Shown: positions 34,462-46,400 of the stretch, piece after piece
Layout of the letters: each line of letters opens with the position of its first letter
Position numbering within the stretch: position 1 is the stretch's first letter
NCBI GenBank assembly: GCA_028673005.1
Contig: CM054113.1
Coordinates: 208,993,504-209,057,503 of the forward strand
Direction of reading: 5' to 3'
Length of the DNA: 64,000 nucleotides
DNA from: Tanypteryx hageni
Taxonomy: Eukaryota > Arthropoda > Insecta > Odonata > Petaluridae
Program-made: the position numbers and the translations under genes
Notes under the pieces: generated by a model
Database searches by the model: none
What the model was told of the DNA's origin: nothing
What the model saw: only the letters and a program-made list of their open reading frames with translations

Positions 34462-36842
34462 CACTTTCAATCCCTTTCTATGTTTGGGCCCGTGAGCCTA
34501 GAAACCCAGCATATTTGAGTAATTTTTGCAAGGATATAATTTAATATAAAAAAGTAACTCAATAACTCCAAGTCTGCAGTTTGATAAAACACACTTTTAT
34601 TTATGAAAGAAAATAAAGATATCAAACTTTTGTCAAATGAATGATTTATTATTGAATTTTGAAAATGACTAATTTTTCATAATAAAAAAAAGTCAGGGCT
34701 CTTCTTGTTTTACACATACTGGGCTTTAGTATGGTAGTCTTTGAAACAAACTGGCAAACAAAAAGCAATTTCACAAGTAGGACACCACCAGGAAGTCTCC
34801 TTTCTACCAGATTTGCCTGTGGAGGCCCTGGTCCTCTCTGAACACACATGACACACACTAGTCGGATTGGCTTTTTTTCCGTTGGTGGTATCTTGTTAGG
34901 AAAATGTCTGCCAAGGTGTCTGTTTCTTCCACTGCTGGTTCCAGGTACATTTTGCGTTTCCATACCTCCTTCTGCAGCTAAAGCTTCACCAAGTTCTTCC
35001 ATATAATCTCCTAAGTTGCATTTCTTCTTATCTGATGGGGTGTGAAATTCATGATAAAGAAAGTATGAATTGGTAACAGCCATAATAAATGTATGAAAGA
35101 ACATTTTCTTCCACCATTTCAGTTGCTTCCTTTTGAAGGGATAGTAAGCCATCATTTGATCGCCCCTGTCCACACCTGTCTTATTGATATTGTAGTCGAG
35201 GACTGCATCTGGTTTGGTTTTTGTTACTTTACCCTCCTTGCATCTCAATACAATGTCTGATGTGGTTGCTTTATGGGCAGTCGATAGCACCAAAATATCC
35301 CTAATGTCTTTCCACTTCAGACACAACAAATGCTCTCTTCTCATAAATACAATGTCACCTTTTTATTTTTTTTATTCACAACATTGTCTTTGGGCAATTC
35401 TCTATGATTGGGCTTACAGGTGCTCAAGTCTTTGTAAAAGAGCCATTACAGAATTGTCCACCTTCCCTTTTCCACAGTACACTTCCATATTTAGCACATA
35501 ACCAGTTGATGCATCACAAACTACAAACAATTTCATTCTGTATTCTTTAGGGTTATTTTTCATGAACAATCTAAAATGGATTCTGCCTCTAAAACTGCAC
35601 ATTCCTTTATCCACTGTCAAATTGATATTTCAAATGTATGCAGAAGAAAATGATTGAATCAAATGGTCAAAAAACTGTCTCAGTTTATGCAAAGGTTCAT
35701 GATTTGGTCAACCATGAGGAACATAAGTGGAATTATCGTTTAGGTGTAAGTTCGACAAAATGGCAAGAAATCTGTTTCTACTTAGCAATGATGATGGTAA
35801 TGGAGTAGACACAAAGATTTTCCTTGTCCAATAATTTCTCAATGTTCTTTTTTGACTAAAGACATGTAAAAAATTATAGAAATAAATGAATAGAGTTAAT
35901 CCAATTTCATGGGTTTCCACTTCACAAATAAACTGTTAGGTTTCAATCTGTTGTTGCACCTCAGCTTGTCTATAATTGAAGCAGCATACCTGTTGATTTC
36001 CTTCTTGATATGTCTCACCATTGACTTAGGGAAGAATATGGAAAAACAGTCATATGGAGTTGAAGATGCATCAAGAGTTGCAGCAATTCCGGGCTGTTCT
36101 TGTAAAACCGGAAGTTGAGGTGCAGTGTCTTGAAATTTCCAGCCAAGTTCTATATCTGACAACCGGTGTTTACTCTGCCTCTTTCTTTTGCTTGACTGCT
36201 CAACATTTGTAGTGGTAGATGAAGGGGTAGCTGAACAAGATGTGCTACAATCACCGGCCTCTAAAGTTGCAGGAAGACCTGGGTCACCATCGGAATCACT
36301 ATTTTCTTCATCGTCTTCTGAACAATAAAATTAGCCTGAGAATAAAACAGAATCAGTTTACTTTGTAATCAATTTCATGAATATTATTAGAATCATAATC
36401 AGGATCATAATCAAAGACTGATACTTCATCTTCTGAGCCAGAATCATCATACACCTCATCAAGTACGTCTAGAATCTCACTTTCATCTAAACTATCCATA
36501 ATTACAATGTCAAAACCTTATGAAAATCAAATACAAAGAATTACACATTGAAAATAAATGCACATGCATCCGTGAGGTGCGGCCTGACAGTATCATTCGT
36601 CATTCTCATTTGGTCTGACTCGTCCAACTCATGAAGTTCATATTTACGACACAAATGGCAGTACTATGCAAGCATCGTGGCCAAATGTATTACTAAAGAA
36701 GCTAAAGGAATTATAATGCCCAAACCCAAGATATACTCGTGCAGGGGTTAATATAGGATGAAATACGTGAGCTCGAGTGGGACTCGGGCTCGGGACAATG
36801 ATGCCCTGTAGTTATCCCGACCTATGCTCGGGATTCAAAGTG
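34462..36842 (-). mobile_element. piggyBac transposon with TTAA flanks and 13-bp TIRs
   Basis: The left end is CACTTTCAATCCC (34462-34474), preceded by TTAA (34458-34461). The right end is GGGATTCAAAGTG (36830-36842), followed by TTAA (36843-36846). The TIRs match at 12 of 13 positions. The minus strand carries a broken piggyBac transposase. The total length of 2381 bp is close to that of a complete piggyBac element, so the ends are original and only the gene is damaged. Confidence 0.93.
34680..36499 (-). pseudogene. piggyBac transposase, frameshifted with internal deletion
   Basis: It starts MDSLDESEILDVLDEVYDD at 36499 with an acidic N-terminus, then a stop near 36350. It resumes as LSDIELGWKFQDTAPQLP. 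The catalytic region shows DKGMCSFRGRIHF (first Asp; 35620 region) and VLDYNINKTGVDRGDQM (third Asp region). The stretch that normally holds the second aspartate (Dn.YtS) is missing, because the sequence jumps from LLQRLEHL to CKPNHRELPKDN near 35410. It ends with a cysteine-containing tail (CVMCVQRGPG), like the piggyBac C-terminal zinc-binding region. Several frame changes are present. Confidence 0.88.
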
Positions 36843-36903
36843 TTAACGTACATATTTGACATGATTTTAAGCAATAATATTATGTTGAAGCCAATCTATC
36901 TTG

Positions 36904-37397
36904 CAGAGTGTAGGGGCAGGAGGGCCATTTGACCCAAGCCTCAAACTAAGGGGGAACAAATTAAGACACTTGTCAATAATTGGTACATTTGCACAGAAAA
37001 AGACAATAAAAGCATTTTCAAATAAAAAATATTCAAATTACAATTTTAACTTTTTAGCTAATGATTGTCTTATTTTGTTTTCACATGTTTTTATTATGTC
37101 TATGGTCCTCAAAGTCTGTAAATGGCCTGGGCCTCTGAATCACATAGAGCCAGAGTGTAGGGGCAGGAGGGCCATTTGACCCAAGCCTCAAACTAAGGGG
37201 GAACAAATTAGGACACTTGTCAATAATTGGTACATTTGCACAGAAAAAGACAATAAAAGCATTTTCAAATAAAATATATTCAAATTACAATTTTAACTTT
37301 TTAGCTAATGATTGTCTTATTTTGTTTTCACATGTTTTTATTATGTCTATGGTCCTCAAAGTCTGTAAATGGCCTGGGCCTCTGAATCACAGAGAGC
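36904..37397. repeat. 247-bp tandem duplication
   Basis: Units 36904-37150 and 37151-37397 are nearly identical, with only a handful of substitutions. Each begins 'cagagtgtaggggcaggaggg'; the second copy ends at about 37397. The unit lies at the 3' side of the decayed ZMYM1-like hAT and may contain its terminus. Confidence 0.93.
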
Positions 37398-37569
37398 CAG
37401 CTTCCATCTATTCCAAGGCAGCATTGGTGAACTTCAACATGAGCTTTTAAATATTGTCAAGCAAGTCAAACTATAACTGTTGAAAAGAATGTGAGGATAA
37501 GCAAATGTTAGCACTACAAAAGCTGCTACATGCACAAAACAATAATTTTAATGCTAAAAATTGGAATGA

Positions 37570-38760
37570 AAATTCTTAGTGGCTTTGATTTTCACAAAAT
37601 CATCAATGATATTGTTTGAGTTTATTAGCTCAAAAATTTAATTTTCAATTAACATTAATGCTTGAGAATTAAGACAATTTTGTTGCATTGTAGAATGTAA
37701 CTCACTTTTTGCATTTTCATTTAGAAAAAGAACGGAGACATGTAATGTTAGATAGATGCAAAGGGCTATGTCGACATTTGGGTAGACTGACACAATGTTC
37801 TTTATAGTTAAAAATTTTCTGAAGTAAGCACTATTCAGTCTTTGGGTTTCTTTGCCCTTCTTGACTCTACCAGTATAACTGCTGCTGATGCTGGTGCTCT
37901 GGACCTAACTAAAAGGCAACAATTTCATCAGGAAAAGTTTTTGCAAATCATCTGGATATACTTGTTGTAGACAAGATGCTTTATTGTGAAGAAGTTCAAT
38001 GTTTAAGGATGCAAGGTCATCTAGAAATCCAAATTTGTTGTTAAGTGAAGAATAGCATTCTATTCTATTGTGCAAATCACTGATAAGTGAATAAATAATG
38101 GTGTTAAAGGTCTCAACCTGAAACTATTTGCTTCCTTCTAGGACAACACCAGGACTGGCCTGTGTGCAGGACTGGTCATAAGGCTCTTAAAGGGGTGTAC
38201 GAAGGAAAATTTGGCCACCCCTTCTTCTAGCTTAACCAAATGCAGATAAATTCTTGATTTACATGTGTTCAATTTATGCCTAATCTCATTTACGCGATCT
38301 TTATTCTTAGGATCATTATTTAGCATTCAAGCACACATTCAAGGATGTTTATAAGTGGAATACGTATAGTAGCGATCCCAAGACTGCCCCTCAGAAGCCT
38401 CTGTCCGAGTGCGGTGGCACATATCGCACATGCATAGGACCAGCCTTGTCTGTATGTGAATGTAAAGGTAAAAATTTCAAAAACCTCTCACTTGGTTCAC
38501 CACTAATTTTATCTAAATAATGAATTGTGAAGGTCAACTGGCCAACATGACTTATGTCAGGTGTGGAATCCACAAATATCAAAAAATATTTTGCTGATTT
38601 CTTCTACAACAGTATTTAGTATGTCCTTGCCTGTGAAATTAATGAACTCTTCACAGATATCCAATGACAGATATGAGGGATAATAACAACGATGCGATGA
38701 AATTAGTTTTGATGACATTAACCGATTAAAACTGAGGAATAAAACTGTTATCATAGACTA
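37570..38760 (-). pseudogene. ZMYM1-like hAT transposase, decayed
   Basis: Segments in order on the minus strand: DSTPDISHVGQLTFTIHYLD and EPSERFLKFLPLHSHT, the 'D.T.DISH..QL...iRyvd' catalytic-Asp motif of ZMYM1/DUF4371-type hATs. Next come NDPKNKDRVNEIRHKLNTCK and an inter-domain part (SDLHNRIECYSSLNNKFGFL). The C-terminal part is KSELHSTMQQNCLNSQALML followed by IIDDFVKIKATKN, the hAT_C tail. Stops and frame changes separate them. The N-terminal TTF-type zinc finger is not seen. Non-functional. Confidence 0.8.
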
Positions 38761-39466
38761 CACCTGAGAGGGTGGGGCTGAAAAGACACATCAATGCAGC
38801 AATCAAAGTAATGCTATTAAAGTCACAACCAGTCTCAAAATATCATAGAACCGTAAGCGTTAGGGTCAATTCAACTAATAGACTGACTACCAAGTCCATG
38901 TAAACTTCCTTAAATTCACATAAGAGGCACATAAGCAGGAGAATCAAATTTAAATGGGAAAATGGACATACAACAAAACCACGCGAGGAAGTAATTTAAT
39001 TAATGCCGGGCTAAATTTAAGACCCAGCGATTATAGATGTTTAATCAAATTTGAGAACCCCGCATCGCTATGATAACATAAAAAATTTGATAGGGATGAA
39101 ATGATTGCAGAGTTGTTTTCCCAATCAACATTAATTGAATCATGTAATTCAGTATGGCATGCTGATAACTAGGAATGAGATCTATTTTTTGTAAGTATGG
39201 CGATAGGTGCGCGCATTGCGAAAAATAAAATCTGGGTTATTCCATATTCATTATCGTTCACGATAAGGTAAAGGGGACAGATTACATTAATTAAAAATTG
39301 ATAATAAAAAGTGCACATTACCTAAGAATAGAGACTATCAGCAAAGCGTTACACATCTTCCGCAAACTAGCGTACAGCTTAGTGCTACACATTTTCCGAT
39401 GTCTTTTGTTTAATCAAAATTTACCAAATTAAAATATAGAAAACGTAACAAGTAGACATTTTAATT

Positions 39467-39541
<75 letters not shown>

Positions 39542-39982
39542 GCTTACGGAAAAGGAAAGGTAAAAGAGATATATGGATGTCAACAAGGTGTTGGGATGAG
39601 GAAACCCAGTGAACACTCACCAATCAGACGACTTCAGGTTGGCGAGGCCCCGGGGATGTCGAAGCGACACACGTAAAAGAACACTAAAACACAGAAACAT
39701 CACAAACGTAGAAGCTTTCGGAACTACTCCTTCTTCAGCTACAGAGAGAGAACTCTCTCTGCACACCCACGGATTCGCAATGTCACAGATATTATTTTTT
39801 TGCATTTATTCCTGTTAAAGACTCCCCTAATCGTTTTCTGGCTTCGCGTGATTCCTAAAATCAAATCCAATATACAATGTTTCATGAAGAGGAGAAGTTT
39901 CGGCGTGTAAACATTGTATCACATTCACGTTAATAGCCCGGGTGTGCGGTAAGAAATACGGATACCTTTGAGCCCTTTAAAC
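38761..39982. other. Region between hAT elements; one microsatellite only
   Basis: Apart from the (TA)n run at 39471-39536, nothing supported was found. Overlapping short frames near 39610-39810 have no recognisable motif. Confidence 0.4.
39471..39536. repeat. (TA)n microsatellite
   Basis: A perfect run of about 33 TA units. Confidence 0.95.
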
Positions 39983-39990
39983 ATACGTAC

Positions 39991-42926
39991 ATATGGCGCA
40001 GCGGGTCAAATTCTTAGCCACCTTGTGGATTTAAACCGTCCAGAAGGCGTGGCAGGGTGTGCGCTGAGACAACAGCACCCAGAAGTAGTTAGCGGTTGTG
40101 ATTGGCTATTGTGTGAAGCAATCCAATTCAACGTTGTTACTTGTCATGAGATGCTGTTTTTGTTTTCTGAGTTTCGTCTGTTTTGCGTGCGTGGGGTAAA
40201 GTGTGAACCGACGTGTTTATGACACCGATTTAGACAAGTTTTTAACATATATTTATAATTTTTTAGATATAATTTATAACTTTTTGCCCATATTTACAAT
40301 GGTAAACAGTGTTGACGATGTACTGAATGCCCCGTTTTCTGCCAGAGCTTTTGCGGATTGTATGAACATAGTCGAAGAAGGTAAGCCTCGTCCTCCTCTT
40401 CCAAATTTACTGTGCAAGCACAAAGATGCAAAAACTGAGTACATGAGACATTTCTCTGTTTCACAATACGATTCAGTAGAATGGTTAACTGGATGTGAAG
40501 TGCTGTCAAGACTTTTTTGTTGGCCTTGTTTATTATTCTCCAAAGAGAAAGGTGTTTGGAATAAGCACGGGTATTCCAATCTTAATCATTTAGCTGCAGC
40601 AATGCAAAAACATGAGCGCTCCCAGCCACATGTTCAGTCATTTTTAAATCTTAAGATGTTTGGAAAACAAAGAATTGACACTCTCATTGACAGCCAAAGA
40701 AAAATTGAAATTAGTCGTCATAATGAACAAGTAAAGAAAAATAGAGACGTTTTAAAAAGATTAATTGATGCTGTATGTTATTTGGCTAAGCAAGAGCTTC
40801 CTTTGAGAGGTCATGATGAGTCTGAAGATTCAGTCAACCGAAGGAATTATATAGAATTTTTAAATGTGCTCCGTGAGTATGATCCTCTTTTAGACTGTCA
40901 TTTAAAGGCATCGACTGTATTTAGAGGAACTTCTCCCACAGTACAAAATGATATCATTAACGCTATATCTGATGTGGTTAAAGATGCTATAAAGAAAGAA
41001 ATTTCTTCCGCTACATTTGCGGCCATTCTTCTGGATGAAACTTCTGATGTAATGTCGAAATCGCAGCTATCAACTGTTTTCCGTTTTGTCCATAATGGGC
41101 AAACACACGAAAGGTTTATCGGATTTACAGACGTAAGTGATGATAGAACGTCTAGTGGTCTTTTTAAACAAGTTGTAAACAGAGTTGAGGAATTTAATAT
41201 TAAGGACAAGTTGGTCGGCCAAACTTATGATGGTGCCTGTGTAATGAGTGGACATATTAATGGGTTGCAGAGTAAAGTTATCGAGGCCTATCCTTTAGCA
41301 ATATTTACGCATTGCTACGCTCACGTTTTGAACTTAGTTCTGAAGCAAAGCCTCTTGAATATCAAGGAATGTAGATTGTTTTTCCAAACTATCAGTGGAT
41401 TGGCAGCATATTTTTCTAAATCATCGAAAAGAGTAAATGCTTTGCAAGATTTTGTTGCTAAAAAATTACCCTCCGTCGCACCAACCAGATGGAATTTTAC
41501 TTCCCGTTTTTCAAACACAGTAAAACGCCACAGAAGTCAACTTATTGCATTTTTTGAACACATTGTGGAGAATTCTGGGGATTGGGACGTAGATGCTGTA
41601 ATCAAAGCTCGTGGTTTTCTGTATTTCTTGCAAGATTTTCAAACAATTTTTTTGCTGGAAATTTTTTCTGTTCTGTTTGGCTATATTGATGTTTTGAATA
41701 ATATATTGCAAACATCATCCTATGACATATTGTACTGTTGTAAAAAAGTGCATGATACTATGAAATAGCTTAGGAATGACAAGGAACATGGATTTGATGA
41801 TATTTGGGTTTCTGCAAAGAAAAAGCATACGGTTGAGTCGTCGAAGCCTAAAAGACGAAAAGGATCTATAGAAGAGGAGAAGAGCGCGTGCCTTCGGTTA
41901 TACCAGAGAATAGTCGACTGCATGTGCCTGGAGATGGAAGAAAGATACTCTTCACTTTCAAAACTTGAGTTTTTTTCAACTCCTTTGTAGCGAAAGATAT
42001 GATCAGTATGCGAAAACTTTTCCTGGTGGTATTCTATAAAAATTAAAGGATTTTTACGGACCAGTTTTTGACTACGTTCGCCTAAAAAATGAACTAAAAG
42101 TGCTCTTTTCTTCTGATGAATTTGCGAGGAAACCAGTGCATCACCTATTAAAATTCATGCAAGAAAATCAGCTTCAGGTTGCATTCAAGGAGATTTATAA
42201 ATTAACGGAACTTATCATGACGATTCCGAGTTCTACTGCTACAGTCGAGCGTTCTTTTTCGGCTATGAAGAGAATACGTACGTGTTATAGAGGAACACAA
42301 ACGCAGGAAAGGTTATGCGGCCTAAGTTCACTCGCCATTGAAAAGACATTGCTGGTGGAACTGAAGAAAAGACCTTCATTTTATGATGATGTGCTAACAA
42401 AATTCCTAAGGCAAAACAGGAGATTGGAACTGGTGTATAAATAAGTAAGTAAAATGAGTTTTTTTAAGCCTTTCTTTGATTAAATCCGGAAAATAATATT
42501 TTCCCAAGTGATTACTTTTTCAGATTTCTGTGCGTATTATATGGTTGTACATATTTAAAAATCGTAACAAAATACAGATAATTCGTACCTCTCTCTCTAG
42601 TATCTTCTCACAACGAAGCGTTAACCATTCTCACATAAACGGCGCGCGTGATGCATAGCTCAAGTCTATTTGACGGGGAACCTTTGTGTTGTCCATAATT
42701 ATGGATTGTATAGTTAAAATCATATCAGTTAGTAAATTAAAGTATTCAAAATTATTCTAAGATTAATTGCATTAGACCAATTAAGAAGAGCACTGCTGCG
42801 CTATGCTCTCTTTAAAACTTTCACACGTCGATAAGTTCAAATTAACACGTGAATTTTGTAGCGCGGGTTGCATACCCCCTCCCTAATAAAAGCACACCCA
42901 ACCTAAATGGGCACGCGACGCCACTG
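39991..42926 (+). mobile_element. Nearly full-length hAT transposon (TTF zinc-finger type)
   Basis: The right end, read on the minus strand, starts CAGTGGCGTCGCGTGCCC (from 42926), a hAT-style terminus. The proposed left end (ATATGGCGCAGCGGG, 39991) matches only partly. Flanking octamers ATACGTAC (39983-39990) and ATACACAC (42927-42934) agree at six of eight positions, but the right one overlaps an AC microsatellite, so the boundary is tentative. The interior encodes a nearly complete transposase on the plus strand. Confidence 0.65.
40299..42444 (+). pseudogene. hAT transposase with TTF-type zinc finger, near full length
   Basis: The frame is open from 40203; the ATG at 40299 (MVNSVDDVLNAPFSAR) is a plausible start. 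Domains: a TTF/BED-like zinc finger (LFCWPCLLFSKEKGVWNKHG ... HERSQPH), a DUF4371-type RNase H-fold domain with ILLDETSDVMSKSQ (first catalytic Asp) and TYDGACVMSGHINGLQ (second Asp), then CYAHVLNLVL. RWNFTSRF follows, then a helical region. A TAG at 41766-41768 interrupts it, although the frame continues for 74 codons. After a frame change, LTELIMTIPSSTATVERSFS and the hAT_C domain run to 42444. About 700 residues in all. Dead by one stop plus a frameshift. Confidence 0.9.
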
Positions 42927-42927
42927 A

Positions 42928-42940
42928 TACACACACACAC

Positions 42941-42999
<59 letters not shown>
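42928..42999. repeat. (AC)n-(AT)n compound microsatellite
   Basis: About 12 AC units pass into about 20 AT units, directly after the hAT right end. Confidence 0.95.
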
Positions 43000-43000
<1 letters not shown>

Positions 43001-43488
43001 CCAATGAAATCATTCTCATTTAAAAGTTTAAAATTAATTATTTACGCAGAACGGTTAACACAACTGGTCTCTATACATAGTAGAATGAATAATTTCTAAT
43101 AACCAATCGATAAATAATTAAATATATTCATACTTTTAGATTAAAAATACTAATAAAACTTCTTGCGATGCAAATAGGGGTCATTAGACATAATAATTAA
43201 CGATTGTAATATGATTCCAAAGTAGCACTTACGATAAAATAGAAAACAAAATAAATTTAATTGCAGTATAGTAATCTTTAGGGAGTGGCTTCATCTCCTA
43301 AGGGAGTTCACAAATTAGCAGATAAGAAAAATACGCGTCCCAAAATCATAAGGTCACTTATCGTCCACAAAGTCACTTCAACATCGAAAATAACACTTAA
43401 AAGACCTCCGTTGGCGGAGGAACAAAGTCGATTTGTATTGCATCGGTCTTCTAATAATCGATCTATCTTTGTTTACATATTATTTAAA

Positions 43489-46400
43489 ATGGCTGCTTCC
43501 ATCATTTACAGTCGGTTGCCCTCAGTAATTCAGGTTCGTGTGAATACTTTAATGACAAACTATTAATATTTCTGCTACTAATTAAATACTAATTTCATTT
43601 CTAGAATATTCATGTGGGACTTTTGACTCCTTGTCTTAAATTTGCTGCAATAAATCTACAATGTGTTCGTCATCGACGTACGAAACATTGGGATCCAAAA
43701 TTTAAAAAGCTGAGAAGTCAAAAGGTGCGTGTGATTCTAAATTAAATTCTATTACTTTTGGTATCCCAGTTTTAGCTTGAATATGTCCTGAGGATTTATA
43801 AAAAGACTACTTGCCTTCTGCATTTGTCTGCAATTACTGGTTATTGGTGAACGTAATGCATGCCCTTTTTCGTTGTTTTATTTACTACTGAATATTATTC
43901 CGAGACTATTACTTGTGCAGGTTATAAAAGTAGATCTAAGAGATTGGAGTAAATCTGAGGCTGAAGGTGGACCGACTGAGGAAGAGGTACGTGCTAGAAT
44001 GAAGGAGAGAGGAGTCTTACCACCTAGGCCTTGGATGGAAAGGGGATTTTTTATTAGTTGCACCGGTGGTATCTTTGAACCTTATGTACCCCCTGAAGGT
44101 GATGGCCGTATATCTGTCGTATCGTTGCCGGTATGTATTCGATCAAATGGAATAAATAGAATTAAGTTTTGAAACGTTACCATTTTGTAAATTGGATCAT
44201 AGTTTAAGAAGTGCCTGATAATTTCTCGGAACGTTTTGATATAACAAGGGAGCTAAACAAAAGTTGGAACTGCTGGAGAAGAAAAGTAAATCTATGATGG
44301 CTGTCAGAAAAATTCGAAGTTACGATGAGGACTTTGAAACGAAGGACTTCGTCGTTGAAGCAGCAGAGATATATAAAAAAGTCTATGAATATATGGCTAG
44401 GTATGATAGCTGTTTAAACTGTCTTATGTAGTGATCTCCAATCCGTTGCCAATGGGATGATTTCAAATAGCTTTTTTAAAATGTGTTATGTAGGTTTTTT
44501 AGTCGTCCCTGATGGTGAAAAGTGGGAGACCACTTACCTTAACGTTGCACTTATTAGAGATGCTTAACAATCTTTGTCGTTTATAATCTACTATTATTTA
44601 TTTACAGTAAAGATAAGCTGAAGCTGAGGGAAGTAGTTACAGAGCGTGCCTATCCTGTAAGTTTATATTTATTATATAAGTTTTAGAACAAGCTATTTTT
44701 ATTGCAAACAGTAATAGTACATGAGCGAATGAAAAATAATCTTGTTTGTGAAGCTACAAGTAACAACTGTTTAATATCCAATGGCATTATAACTTATTGA
44801 GTTCTAGCCCTAGCTACTGCCAAGCTGTCCATACAATTATGTTAACAGTGACATTATTATATAGGCTAGAAGTGGATGGATTTGAGAAAGTTTGTGCAAT
44901 GTTTGTTACACCAATTTTCAATATTATGAGACCACGGTAAAGTGATAAATCTAGAAAAAAAGTAAAACTAGCTTAGATTCACAGGAAAATACTACATAAG
45001 TAAACTCATAGTGCTGGCAAAAAGTTTGCATGTCTCTAGTCATGATAGAGATCTTAACTGCCATTTACTCAGTCAATGCAAAAGAAGTGCACTGTAAAAA
45101 AACCCTAAAAAACTTGCATATGTATTTTCATAACTGTGTTCTTTTTCCATACTGGTCCTAGCGAATGGATGGTTTGCATTTGTAGTGACTGCATAATTGT
45201 CTTCACAACTATAAAATTTAATGGGCCAACAATTCAATCATTATGAAGTTTTCTATATATATTAATATAAAAATTCATTTTCCACCAGGAAGTGAGGCAC
45301 AATGTGCATCTAAAGACCATTCAATGGAAGTTTTTGGACTGGTTGGAGCCTCCAAAATTCACCCATGCCAGATGCACTGATGTTATAACAAAGGATAATA
45401 TATTTGGTCAAATTACAGTCAGGTTTCATAGCCAACAGGTATGCAATGCACGTCAAGTTGGTTTATTTTAGTAAATGAATGTAAAGCAATAAAAGAACAT
45501 GTGGTGGGTTCTGTTTAATGTGTTCACACTGTGTTAAATAATTAAATTAAGAATCTGATAACAGCAAATGGCAAACTTCCTTCAACTAGATCTTGTTATA
45601 GAATTCTGCATTTGATCACAATCACCTGCTGATAACAAACCAGTGAAACTAATATGGCACCTGCTAAGCTATTGTAGAACATCAATAATTCTAATTTAAT
45701 TTGTGTCATGTTGTGGGTTCAGAAATGAACCCAATGTCTTTGTTCAGTTCATTTATTTATCACTGAATTGTGCATTTATAATGAAAAATTAGGAATTTTT
45801 AAACTATAACTTATTGAAAATAATCATAGTTTTAATAATGCCTGTGGAAAATAAATCACTGCTCATAAGAGAATTATTGACCTCATCTAATTGCTGAAAA
45901 AATTCAAGAATGAACACTTAAAAATCAAAAGATTGAAAAAATACTCTGGTATCTCCAATAGCCACACAAAGTTATGAAAAACCAGGTGTGCATTTCAGCT
46001 ACAATGTAGCCATCTTCATTGGCAATTCACCGAAACTAGATTCTAAAAGAACTTTAGAATGTAGGTACTTTCAGTGAATTGCCAATGAAGATGGTTGCAT
46101 TGTATCTGAAATGCTCACCTGGTTTTTCATAACCTTGTTGTGGCCATTGGAGATACCTGAGATAAGTACTTTTATCAGCAATTTGATTTTTAGTATTTTT
46201 TTCAAAACTTCTGCTTATGCATTTGGTTTGTCCATCTGATGTGCTAAGTAAACTACATGAAAGCAGCTAGTGACTTTGTTTTTTCACTAATTGATTTAGT
46301 ATTCTCTCATTATCACGTTTTCTCAGTCTGTCCATCTGTCTACATTTTTTTAAAGAACCACCATTTACTGCCTGCTTTATCAGCTCTTTTGTTGCTTGTT

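Noticed and set aside
36901..37450. Two similar 77-92-codon frames with FDPSLKLRGNKL or SIIGTFAQKK wording
   Set aside because: They are the same 247-bp tandem unit read twice, so the similarity reflects duplication rather than a gene family.
43285..43488. In-frame extension of mRpL45 upstream of the chosen start
   Set aside because: The upstream part begins with a non-ATG codon and has no ATG in frame. The ATG at 43489 has a good context and gives a sensible mitochondrial presequence.
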